Source: Azophilus sp965116165
GTDB taxonomy: Bacteria > Pseudomonadota > Gammaproteobacteria > Pseudomonadales > Azotimanducaceae
DNA: 64,000 bases
NCBI GenBank assembly: GCA_965116165.1
Contig: OZ220484.1
Location: forward strand, 2,232,001 to 2,296,000
Direction of reading: 5' to 3'
Shown here: positions 53,370 to 64,000 of the stretch, piece by piece
Layout of the letters: each line of letters begins with the position of its first letter
How positions within the stretch are numbered: the stretch's first letter is position 1
Notes under the pieces: model-generated
What the model saw: only the letters and a program-made list of their open reading frames with translations
What the model was told of the DNA's origin: nothing
Database searches by the model: none
Program-made: the position numbers and the translations under genes

Positions 53370-53711
53370 GTGTCCTGGCAGCCGGATATCGCGTTGTCGG
53401 AGCGTGCCGCCCACAAAGTGCGGCAGCTTGTCGACGAGGAGGGTGGCGGCCTCAAGCTTCGCGTGTTCATCGTGGGGGGGGGCTGCAGCGGATTTTCCTA
53501 CGGTTTCACGTTCGACGAAAGCGTTGCCGACGACGACACGGTGGTGGAGCGCGGCGGAGTTACCATGGTTGTGGATAGTCTGAGCTATCAGTACCTGTCC
53601 GGTGCCGAAGTGGACTATAGGGAGGATTTGCAGGGCGCGCAGTTCGTGGTCAGCAACCCCCATGCCGCCTCCACCTGCGGTTGCGGCAATTCCTTCGCCA
53701 TAAATCAATAG
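53370..53711 (+). CDS. erpA: A-type iron-sulfur carrier ErpA
   Basis: A 113-residue HesB/IscA-fold protein delivering Fe-S clusters to targets such as isoprenoid enzymes. The three ligand cysteines are in FIVGGGCSGFSYGFTFDE (~46) and STCGCGNSFAI (~105). AAHKVRQLVDEEGGGLKLRV and the VDSLSYQYLSGAEVDYREDL strand are typical; the position beside anmK and hemL is the ErpA context. GTG 53370 is the only suitable start. Confidence 0.93.
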   Translation: MSWQPDIALSERAAHKVRQLVDEEGGGLKLRVFIVGGGCSGFSYGFTFDESVADDDTVVERGGVTMVVDSLSYQYLSGAEVDYREDLQGAQFVVSNPHAASTCGCGNSFAINQ

Positions 53712-53790
53712 GGGAATGTCTAATCAACCCGGTCTCGCCGGGTCGGAACGCTGCCACCACCCGCAGGGCGCGCCCCGGAACACTCCCACC

Positions 53791-53828
53791 ATCACTGATA
53801 CGGCATTATCGGTTGGATGGAGCACTAG
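53791..53828 (+). repeat. Short dispersed repeat R2, copy 3
   Basis: CACTGATACGGCATTATCGG followed by TTGGATGGAGCACTAG. The CTA at its end is the reverse-strand TAG stop codon of anmK. Confidence 0.75.
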
Positions 53829-54904
53829 GGAGCGTAAACAGCCCCCAGTATACGGGGACCGGCGGCACCGGTAACCCGGGGTACGTTGCCCGGCTCCAAA
53901 TTCAGGCGCCGGTGGGCGAGCCACGCAAAGGCGGCCGCTTCGATGGCATCCCCATTCCAGCCGTGGTCATCGGTTGTTTCCACGGCGCAGCGGGACAGTT
54001 CGGCGAGCCTGCGCATGAGCAGCCGGTTCAGTCGGCCGCCCCCGCAGACGAGCAGGCGCCGCACGGCGGGTGCCCAGCGATGTACGGCGTCAACGGCCGA
54101 TCTGGCGGTGAACTCGACGAGGGTGCGTTGCACATCCCGCGGCGCGGACCCCGGGTCGAGCAAGGCTCTCAGCCAGGTCGGGTTGTAATGTTCCTTGCCG
54201 GTGCTCTTCGGAGGCATCCTGTGCAGGTAGGGGTCGGCTAAAAGTTTGTTCAAGAGATCCGATATCACTGCGCCGCCGAGGGCCCAGCCACCCGCGTCGT
54301 CGAAGGGCTTGCCGGTGTGTTGCTCGCACCAGGCGTCCAGGAGGGCATTGCCGGGCCCCGTGTCGAAGCCGCTCAATGGATCGAGTATCGTGATGTTGCC
54401 GATGCCGCCCAGATTGAGAACCGCCCGATGTTCGGTGTCGCTCCCGAAAACACTGGCGTGGAACGGCGGAACCAGCGGAGCGGCCTCGCCGCCCGCGGCC
54501 AGGTCGCGCCGGCGGAAATCGGCCACCGTGACGATGCCGGTGATTTCAGCGATCTGATTTGGGTCGCCGATTTGCAGGGTAAAGGGCGCCGGCCCCTGGG
54601 GACGGTGTCTAACGGTTTGGCCGTGGCTGCCGATGGCGCGCGGCTCATCATCGGGCAAGCGCATACCCCTAAGAAAATACCGGACGCTTTCGCCGATGAA
54701 TCGGCCGAGCGATGTATCCGCTCGGCCAAGCCGGTCGAGATTGTCGTCGGTCCCGCGCCCTAGCTGAACAAGGTCGTCGCGCAGCCCGTTTGGGATGGCG
54801 CGCGTTTCATGGGCCAGTAGTTCGATGCGGTCGTTGCCGATATCGATTAGGGCTAGGTCGAGGCCATCGACGCTCGTCCCGGAGATTGCACCGATATAGA
54901 GCAG
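53825..54904 (-). CDS. anmK: Anhydro-N-acetylmuramic acid kinase, non-standard start codon
   Basis: A sugar kinase of peptidoglycan recycling, phosphorylating anhydro-MurNAc. From 54904 the frame reads LLYIGAISGTSVDGLDLAL with the ATP-binding GTSVDG. SHGQTVRHRP, ADFRRRDLAAGGEAAPLVP, LNLGGIGNITIL and the DTGPGNALLDAWC box follow. The ATG at 54664 would delete the first 80 residues, including GTSVDG. Between the preceding in-frame stop (54920-54918) and GTSVDG there is no ATG, GTG or TTG, so CTG 54904 or another rare codon must initiate. It begins 1 base after the peptidase stop. Length ~359 fits the family. Confidence 0.85.
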   Translation of the reverse strand: MLYIGAISGTSVDGLDLALIDIGNDRIELLAHETRAIPNGLRDDLVQLGRGTDDNLDRLGRADTSLGRFIGESVRYFLRGMRLPDDEPRAIGSHGQTVRHRPQGPAPFTLQIGDPNQIAEITGIVTVADFRRRDLAAGGEAAPLVPPFHASVFGSDTEHRAVLNLGGIGNITILDPLSGFDTGPGNALLDAWCEQHTGKPFDDAGGWALGGAVISDLLNKLLADPYLHRMPPKSTGKEHYNPTWLRALLDPGSAPRDVQRTLVEFTARSAVDAVHRWAPAVRRLLVCGGGRLNRLLMRRLAELSRCAVETTDDHGWNGDAIEAAAFAWLAHRRLNLEPGNVPRVTGAAGPRILGAVYAP

Positions 54905-54905
54905 G

Positions 54906-56336
54906 TCAGTGACTCAGGTGGGCCAATTGAACCTGTTTGCTGCTGTCCAGCAGGGCAAAAAGTGGTGCCGTGGTTCGGATGAAGTGTTCCATTTCCTGTG
55001 CCGGAATGGATTCCGCGTCGGGTAGGCGGACTGTGCGTGGGTTTTGGTGGATCCCATCGACGAGAAATTCATAGTGCAAATGGGGGCCGGTGGCCCAACC
55101 GGTGGCGCCGACATAGCCAATGGTCTGTCCCTGTCGAACAAATGCGTTGGCGCGCGTGCCGCGGGCGAATCGGGACAGGTGCAAATACTTGGTGACGAAT
55201 CGCTCATCGTGGCGAATCACGATGTAGTTGCCGTTGGCCTTGGTGCGGCCGGCCTTGATGACTGTGCCGTCGCCGGCCGCCAGCACCGGCGTTCCGGTCG
55301 GAGCGGCGTAGTCGATTCCGCGGTGCGGCATGGCCTGATTCCACAGTGGATGTCGGCGCCGCAGGTTGAAGTTGGAACTGATGCGTGTGAAGGAAACGGG
55401 CGCGCGCAAAAATGCCTTGTGCATGCTCTGGCCCTTGCTGTCGAAGTAAGTCGACTCGCCATTCTTGTTTTTGTAGAGCACGGTGCGCAAAGTCTCGCCA
55501 CGATTGACGAATTCGGCGACCCTGATATCGCCATAGCCGACAAGTTGGCCCTCGAGATACAGCTCCTCAAGCAGAATGTGGAAGGAATCGCCGGCGCGAA
55601 TATCGTGCACGAAGTCGATATCCCACTGAAATATCTCGGCAAGGCGCATGGTTTGGGTGTCTCCCAGTCCGGCGCGCTGGCTGGCGGCGAATAGATTCTC
55701 ATCGATGGTGCCCTGATAGTACTTGCCGACGCGCTCCGGGCTGACGATTTTTTCAGCACCCTCAAACATATCGCCAACGCGTTGAAATTCGAGCTTTTCC
55801 AGGGCGCTTGGAGAGTAGGAGAACTTTACGAGCGAATTGTTTGGATTGGTGGTGATGGTCAGTTGGTGGCCTGGATGGATGGACTTCAGACGGTCACCCA
55901 ATGACGGCGTGTTGACAAGGCTGTGCAGGTCTTTGGCGGGGATGCCCTTGCGCTTGAACAATTTCGCCAGACTGTCGCCGGCATGAACCCGCAGCGTTTC
56001 GGTGGTTGTGCCGCCGGGGGGCGGGTCCGTGTCGTTGCCGAGCTGTCGGCCGGCATGAGCCCGCAGCGCTCCGGTGGTTGTGCCCTTGCCGCGCTCGGCC
56101 GAACTTTGGTTGCCTGTGGGTGCAACGGGCCGAATGTCGGGGGCAACTTCGGGGATGGCGGCGTGGCCGGTGTCCGCCAAGGACAGCGCCGGCCTGTCTT
56201 GCAGCGGCCCATATTGCGCGGGCCCGGATTGATCGACGAACCGCGCTATTACCAATGGGCAGAGGCATAGGCTAAGCACGGCAATGAGGACGCGATGCGT
56301 TTTCGGAAAGAGACTGCTCTTCAAAATCCAATACAT
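54906..56336 (-). CDS. M23 (LytM) family peptidoglycan endopeptidase, MepM-like
   Basis: A ~476-residue periplasmic murein hydrolase. An N-terminal membrane anchor (THRVLIAVLSLCLCPLVIAR) precedes a Gly/Thr-rich linker, then an OapA/LysM-like region (LRVHAGDSLAKLFKRKGIPA). The C-terminal LytM domain shows the zinc ligands in AMPHRGIDYAAPTGTPVLAA and TGPHLHYEFLVDG. The linker contains an imperfect duplication of a ~30-base unit coding GTTT..LR.HAG, ~75 bp apart (55980-56095). ATG 56336 is preferred; ATG 56360 lies inside MITE-2 copy 2. It is divergent from tyrS and followed by anmK. Confidence 0.92.
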   Translation of the reverse strand: MYWILKSSLFPKTHRVLIAVLSLCLCPLVIARFVDQSGPAQYGPLQDRPALSLADTGHAAIPEVAPDIRPVAPTGNQSSAERGKGTTTGALRAHAGRQLGNDTDPPPGGTTTETLRVHAGDSLAKLFKRKGIPAKDLHSLVNTPSLGDRLKSIHPGHQLTITTNPNNSLVKFSYSPSALEKLEFQRVGDMFEGAEKIVSPERVGKYYQGTIDENLFAASQRAGLGDTQTMRLAEIFQWDIDFVHDIRAGDSFHILLEELYLEGQLVGYGDIRVAEFVNRGETLRTVLYKNKNGESTYFDSKGQSMHKAFLRAPVSFTRISSNFNLRRRHPLWNQAMPHRGIDYAAPTGTPVLAAGDGTVIKAGRTKANGNYIVIRHDERFVTKYLHLSRFARGTRANAFVRQGQTIGYVGATGWATGPHLHYEFLVDGIHQNPRTVRLPDAESIPAQEMEHFIRTTAPLFALLDSSKQVQLAHLSH

Positions 56337-56344
56337 CCTTACTA

Positions 56345-56527
56345 AACCCGACCCATTCATGAATAAACCACTGCGGCCGTCAATAGCGGCGAAATCACTG
56401 GCCGTGCTCTCGCCGCCGCGTGCTCAACGTGCTGTCAAGCACGTCCGCGCCCGCTCTTACTCCGCGCACCCGATGCTTTCACAAGTCTTGCCGGCCTCGC
56501 CACGTTCATTCACGAATAGGTCGGGTT
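56345..56527. repeat. MITE-2 copy 2
   Basis: Ends AAACCCGACCCATTCATGAA and the reverse complement ACCCGACCTATTCGTGAATG. The internal sequence is ~75% identical to copy 1 at 8657-8838. It sits immediately upstream of the M23 peptidase gene. Confidence 0.75.
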
Positions 56528-56562
56528 AGGGAACCTCCGATCAATCCTGTAGTCGTGGTAAT
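56526..56562 (-). repeat. MITE-1 fragment I (right end, inverted)
   Basis: TTAG followed by GGAACCTCCGATCAATCC and TGTAGTCGTGG, matching the reverse complement of the MITE-1 right end. It directly abuts MITE-2 copy 2. The rest of 56563-56817 has no recognisable feature. Confidence 0.75.
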
Positions 56563-56817
56563 CTTGCCCGATACCAAGGGTAACGGCGGTTGCTTCATTC
56601 CCATACATCGGCGCTACCGAAAACCCGCTAAAAATCCGGGGGTTATGGGCCTGTATTCACAGCCGTTTGACCGCCGCGCTAGTATATGCATTCCCGCCGG
56701 ATTGAAAACCCTGAAAAATGGACGAGTTGTGAAGGTTGCTGGGTGACTCGGCGGCATCGTCGGGCCATCCGTCGCCCGGTTGTGGAATTTACGTCGTGGA
56801 AATAGGCTTGGCATCTC

Positions 56818-58119
56818 ATGATTATCGACAATCTGCGGCGACGGGGCTTGATTACCCAGATGTCCGACCGGGCGCGGCTTGAGGAGCATCTTGCCGGGGC
56901 GCCGCGCACACTCTATTGCGGTTTCGACCCGACTGCGGACAGCCTGCATATTGGCAATCTCGTTCCGTTGTTGACCCTGCGCCGCTTCCAGCTCGCGGGG
57001 CACCGGCCAATCCTCTTGCTTGGCGGTGCGACGGGGCTGATTGGCGATCCGTCTTTTCGGGTTGATGAGCGGAGCCTCAACGACGAGGCTGTCGTGGCGG
57101 GCTGGGTGGAAAGAATTCGCCGACAGGCGGAAACCTTCCTGGAGTTTGAGGGTAATTCCGGCGCCCTTGTGGCGAATAACCTCGACTGGACCCGGGAAAT
57201 GGATCTCATTCGGTTTCTGCGCGAGGTGGGCAAACACTTTTCCGTCAATGCCATGATGCAGCGGGATTCGGTGCGAACCCGCCTGGAGCGCCCCGACGCC
57301 GGTATTTCCTTCACGGAATTCAGTTACATGCTGTTGCAGGCGAACGACTACCTGGAATTGGCCGGGCGCTACGGCTGTTCGCTGCAGGTGGGCGGCAGCG
57401 ACCAGTGGGGCAATATCGTTTCCGGCATCGATTTGGTGCGCAGACGGTTGCGCCGCGAGGTATTTGCCCTGACGGTACCGTTGGTGACGAGGGCGGATGG
57501 CGTCAAGTTCGGCAAGACCGGGCAGGGGACGGTCTGGCTCGAACCCGATAAGACCTCTCCATACACCTTCTATCAATATTGGTTGAATAGTGCGGACGCC
57601 GACGTGATTCGCTATCTGAAATTCTTCACGTTCCTCGATCTCGCGGAGATCGATGGCCTGCAAACGGCGGTTCGCGAAGAGCCGCAGCGCCGCCTGGCCC
57701 AAAGGCGCTTGGCGGAAGCGGTAACGGAATTGGTGCATGGTGGGGCGGCACTGCGGTCGGCGCGGCGCATCACGCAGTGTCTATTCGGAGGCGAGGTGCG
57801 CTCCCTCCGGGAAGGAGACTTCGAGCAACTGAGGCTGGATGGCATGGGTTGCTCGACGGTTGCGGCGGACCGCATCGGTTTGCTGGCGGCTCTGGTCGAG
57901 GCCGGCCTGGCCGATTCCCGGAGTGCCGCCCGCAGGCTGGTCGAGGCTGGGGGGGTTTCCGTCAACGGCGGGATACAACGGGCTGCGGATTACGCCCTGG
58001 AATTTGCGGATGCCCTGCACGGCAAGTACCACCTGCTTCGCCGAGGCAAGAAGCGCTGGCATCTGCTTGTTTGCCAACAAGCGGACCGGCCCGCCGGACA
58101 ATCCGGGCAAATCCATTAA
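56818..58119 (+). CDS. tyrS: Tyrosyl-tRNA synthetase
   Basis: A 433-residue class I synthetase charging tRNA-Tyr. The HIGH-like motif is HIGN in DPTADSLHIGNLVPLLTL (~45), and the KMSKS equivalent is KFGKT (~230). Tyrosine-pocket residues lie in FTEFSYMLLQANDYLELA and QVGGSDQWGNIVSGIDL. A C-terminal S4 RNA-binding domain follows (SRSAARRLVEAGGVSVNG). The C terminus has ~25 extra residues. The TAA stop (58117-58119) is part of the TTAA target duplication of MITE-1 copy G, so insertion preserved the stop. Confidence 0.97.
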   Translation: MIIDNLRRRGLITQMSDRARLEEHLAGAPRTLYCGFDPTADSLHIGNLVPLLTLRRFQLAGHRPILLLGGATGLIGDPSFRVDERSLNDEAVVAGWVERIRRQAETFLEFEGNSGALVANNLDWTREMDLIRFLREVGKHFSVNAMMQRDSVRTRLERPDAGISFTEFSYMLLQANDYLELAGRYGCSLQVGGSDQWGNIVSGIDLVRRRLRREVFALTVPLVTRADGVKFGKTGQGTVWLEPDKTSPYTFYQYWLNSADADVIRYLKFFTFLDLAEIDGLQTAVREEPQRRLAQRRLAEAVTELVHGGAALRSARRITQCLFGGEVRSLREGDFEQLRLDGMGCSTVAADRIGLLAALVEAGLADSRSAARRLVEAGGVSVNGGIQRAADYALEFADALHGKYHLLRRGKKRWHLLVCQQADRPAGQSGQIH

Positions 58120-58222
58120 GGAAGGTCTGAACAATTCGATAGAGCAGCATCAGGCTACTCGTAAGCTATTGATTTTATTAACTCGGATGCCGGGACTACA
58201 GGATTAATCAGAGATTCCTTAA
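58116..58222 (+). repeat. MITE-1 copy G with exact TTAA target duplication
   Basis: 99-bp element 58120-58218 flanked by TTAA (58116-58119 and 58219-58222). The left TTAA contains the tyrS stop codon. It separates tyrS from the rRNA promoter region. Confidence 0.95.
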
Positions 58223-58223
58223 A

Positions 58224-58273
58224 ATTTGGGGAATGATATCGCAAAGTCACAACAACACTGGACGTTTCATCAA
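58224..58273 (+). repeat. Dispersed ~50-bp repeat, copy 2
   Basis: ATATCGCAAAGTCACAACAA and TTTCATCAAT match the copy at 4601-4650. It ends about 40 bases before the rRNA promoter. Confidence 0.7.
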
Positions 58274-58314
58274 TATAATCCCCCAACTAATCGACATAAT
58301 TCCCCAAAATTGTC

Positions 58315-58342
58315 TTGCTTTGTGTTTCGAGTGGCGTATAAT
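58315..58342 (+). promoter_or_regulatory. rRNA operon promoter
   Basis: TTGCTT at 58315-58320, a 16-base spacer and a consensus TATAAT at 58337-58342, followed by TCCCC. It is ~190 bases before 16S. Confidence 0.75.
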
Positions 58343-58377
58343 TCCCCTCTCTTGCCCTCGCCCAAGTGCTCGGGGCC

Positions 58378-58388
58378 GCTCTTTAAAA
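58378..58388 (+). promoter_or_regulatory. BoxA-like antitermination site, 16S leader
   Basis: GCTCTTTAAAA matches the rrn boxA consensus (GCTCTTTAACA). A similar site precedes 23S at 60640-60650. Confidence 0.6.
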
Positions 58389-58532
58389 TAGATAAGTAGT
58401 TGTTCTATAAAGAATATAGAACTGAATACAAGCCATTCGTGTGGGTGTCCGTTTCGTGAACTTCGGAACGGAATATCAATTCGCTTGAGCCTTGATGAGA
58501 TCTCGTGCGGGGCAACTCGCACAAACCTCTTT

Positions 58533-60085
<1,553 letters not shown>

Positions 60086-60292
60086 ACCCCAAAGTCCTGA
60101 AGCGTCCCGCTGTGCGAACAAGTTCGCAATGGGGGGATGCTAACAACGGACCATTGGCTCAGCCTTTGATTGGGCAGACTTGTGTCGCCTTTTGGCGCGA
60201 TGCGAGGGCTGTCCTCCCTCCCGAGGCGCGCAACGGCGCCCACACGAATGGCTTGTCACTACTTAATTATTGAGCGTGTTGGAGGTTGCAGC

Positions 60293-60369
<77 letters not shown>

Positions 60370-60403
60370 ATCAAACTGTTCGCGGGGCGATGCCTCGAAC
60401 CAA

Positions 60404-60425
60404 CATCAGTTGGATGGAGCACTGG
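60404..60425 (+). repeat. Repeat R2 fragment in the rRNA spacer
   Basis: CATCAGTTGGATGGAGCACT matches the right half of R2, between the two spacer tRNAs. Confidence 0.55.
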
Positions 60426-60443
60426 GAATTGACCAGAATGAGA

Positions 60444-60519
60444 GGGGCCGTAGCTCAGCTGGGAGAGCGCCTGCCTTGCACGCAGGAGGTCAGGAGTTCG
60501 ATCCTCCTCGGCTCCACCA
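60444..60519 (+). tRNA. tRNA-Ala (TGC)
   Basis: 76 nt with encoded CCA. Acceptor GGGGCCG pairs CGGCTCC with one G-T pair. The anticodon loop CTTGCAC gives TGC. Confidence 0.97.
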
Positions 60520-60549
60520 ATTTCGTAACCCGACCAACAGTATCAAGAA

Positions 60550-60601
60550 CCCGCATCTCATGGCGGGTCGGCGTCCGCCATCATCCGCCATGAGATGCGG
60601 G
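60550..60601 (+). repeat. Perfect 17-bp inverted repeat in the tRNA-Ala to 23S spacer
   Basis: CCCGCATCTCATGGCGG (60550-60566) and its exact complement (60585-60601) with an 18-base loop. It may be an RNA processing or protein-binding hairpin; it has no U-tract. The rest of 60602-60929 shows boxA and otherwise nothing coding. Confidence 0.75.
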
Positions 60602-60639
60602 CTTTCCCGCCCGGTGGGCGAGCGCTCGCCGGTCTGCCC

Positions 60640-60650
60640 GGTTCTTTAAA
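60640..60650 (+). promoter_or_regulatory. BoxA-like antitermination site, 23S leader
   Basis: GGTTCTTTAAA resembles the rrn boxA element and lies in the expected position between the spacer tRNAs and 23S. Confidence 0.55.
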
Positions 60651-60929
60651 AACTCAGAGATATGTAGCCGCATTGTTATTCAATGCAATAACAACGCGGG
60701 TAGCTTGCCGTACCCAACGGCAAGCGAACTTTGCCGTCCATGATGGCAGGGCGGGTGTTTCGCTCGAGGGCGGAGCAACCGCTTTGGTTGACGGAAGCGC
60801 GCATTGCCCTGGGGCAGTGGCCGCTTTTGGCCAGACGGCATGGTAAAGATGCGTCTTGGTGCGATTTTGCATTGCAAAGTCGCCCGGCAACGAGATGCCG
60901 TATGAGCCAACTGGCGTGTTGGATTATAT

Positions 60930-63862
<2,933 letters not shown>

Positions 63863-64000
63863 ATAATCGAGCACGGCTTTGTCGGCGTGGCGCCCCATGG
63901 TGTTTGCACGTCGCGGCCGGGTGTTCGTTGCCGACGCATCGCTCGCGTTGGGCTACATATCTTCTGATTTTGTTCGCCGTCCGGTTGTGTGCCGGTGGCG

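Overview
The window is a GC-rich piece of a gammaproteobacterial chromosome. Support comes from the conserved gene blocks (smpB-rnfH-bamE ... recN-grpE-dnaK-dnaJ-dapB-carAB-greA-rlmE-ftsH-glmM-tpiA-secG-tRNAs-rimP-nusA-infB-rbfA-truB-rpsO-pnp), the tyrS / M23 peptidase / anmK / erpA cluster, and an rRNA operon of 16S-tRNA-Ile-tRNA-Ala-23S. I cannot place it to genus from sequence reading alone.

Layout. 1-1.5 kb: decayed C-terminal end of a type III restriction subunit. 1.6-7.7 kb: smpB, a sodium:solute (SNF) symporter, rnfH, bamE, hrcA, recN. 7.7-12.4 kb: heat-shock genes grpE-dnaK-dnaJ with sigma-32-like promoters. 12.4-16.6 kb: an AT-richer island holding an IS1380 remnant, an HNH nuclease plus C5 cytosine methyltransferase pair, and a frameshifted tyrosine integrase. 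16.6-37.9 kb: the long forward housekeeping run for lysine/arginine/pyrimidine precursors, membrane proteolysis, peptidoglycan precursor, translation and RNA decay. 37.9-46.1 kb (reverse): PQQ-type sugar dehydrogenase, membrane protein, acs, pgi, pcnB and an NtrC-like regulator. 46.3-49.2 kb: an alkylsulfatase-like MBL hydrolase divergent from ligA-ligB (extradiol dioxygenase). 49.2-58.1 kb: dksA, a PfkB kinase, hemL-hemJ, erpA, anmK, M23 peptidase, tyrS. 58.1-64 kb: rrn operon, with 5S beyond the window.

The most striking non-genic signal is a 99-bp interspersed element (called MITE-1 here). Five full-length copies and one left-truncated copy are present, plus three fragments. It has IS5-like terminal inverted repeats and 4-bp YTAR target duplications, which are exact in two copies. 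Because YTAR contains TAA/TAG, copies sit on stop codons (tyrS, smpB), and in other cases the element end itself supplies the stop (dapB, acs). A second, ~182-bp element with ~24-bp inverted ends (MITE-2) occurs twice, and two shorter dispersed repeats are also present.

Genome erosion shows repeatedly. Expected neighbours are missing (ratA, fur, folP, folK, panBC, gluQ), a scrap of what looks like a deoxynucleoside kinase remains between pcnB and pgi, and there are IS1380 and IS1595 transposase fragments, a stop-interrupted restriction gene and a frameshifted integrase. This suggests a lineage that has undergone IS/MITE expansion and gene loss; host association is an inference only.
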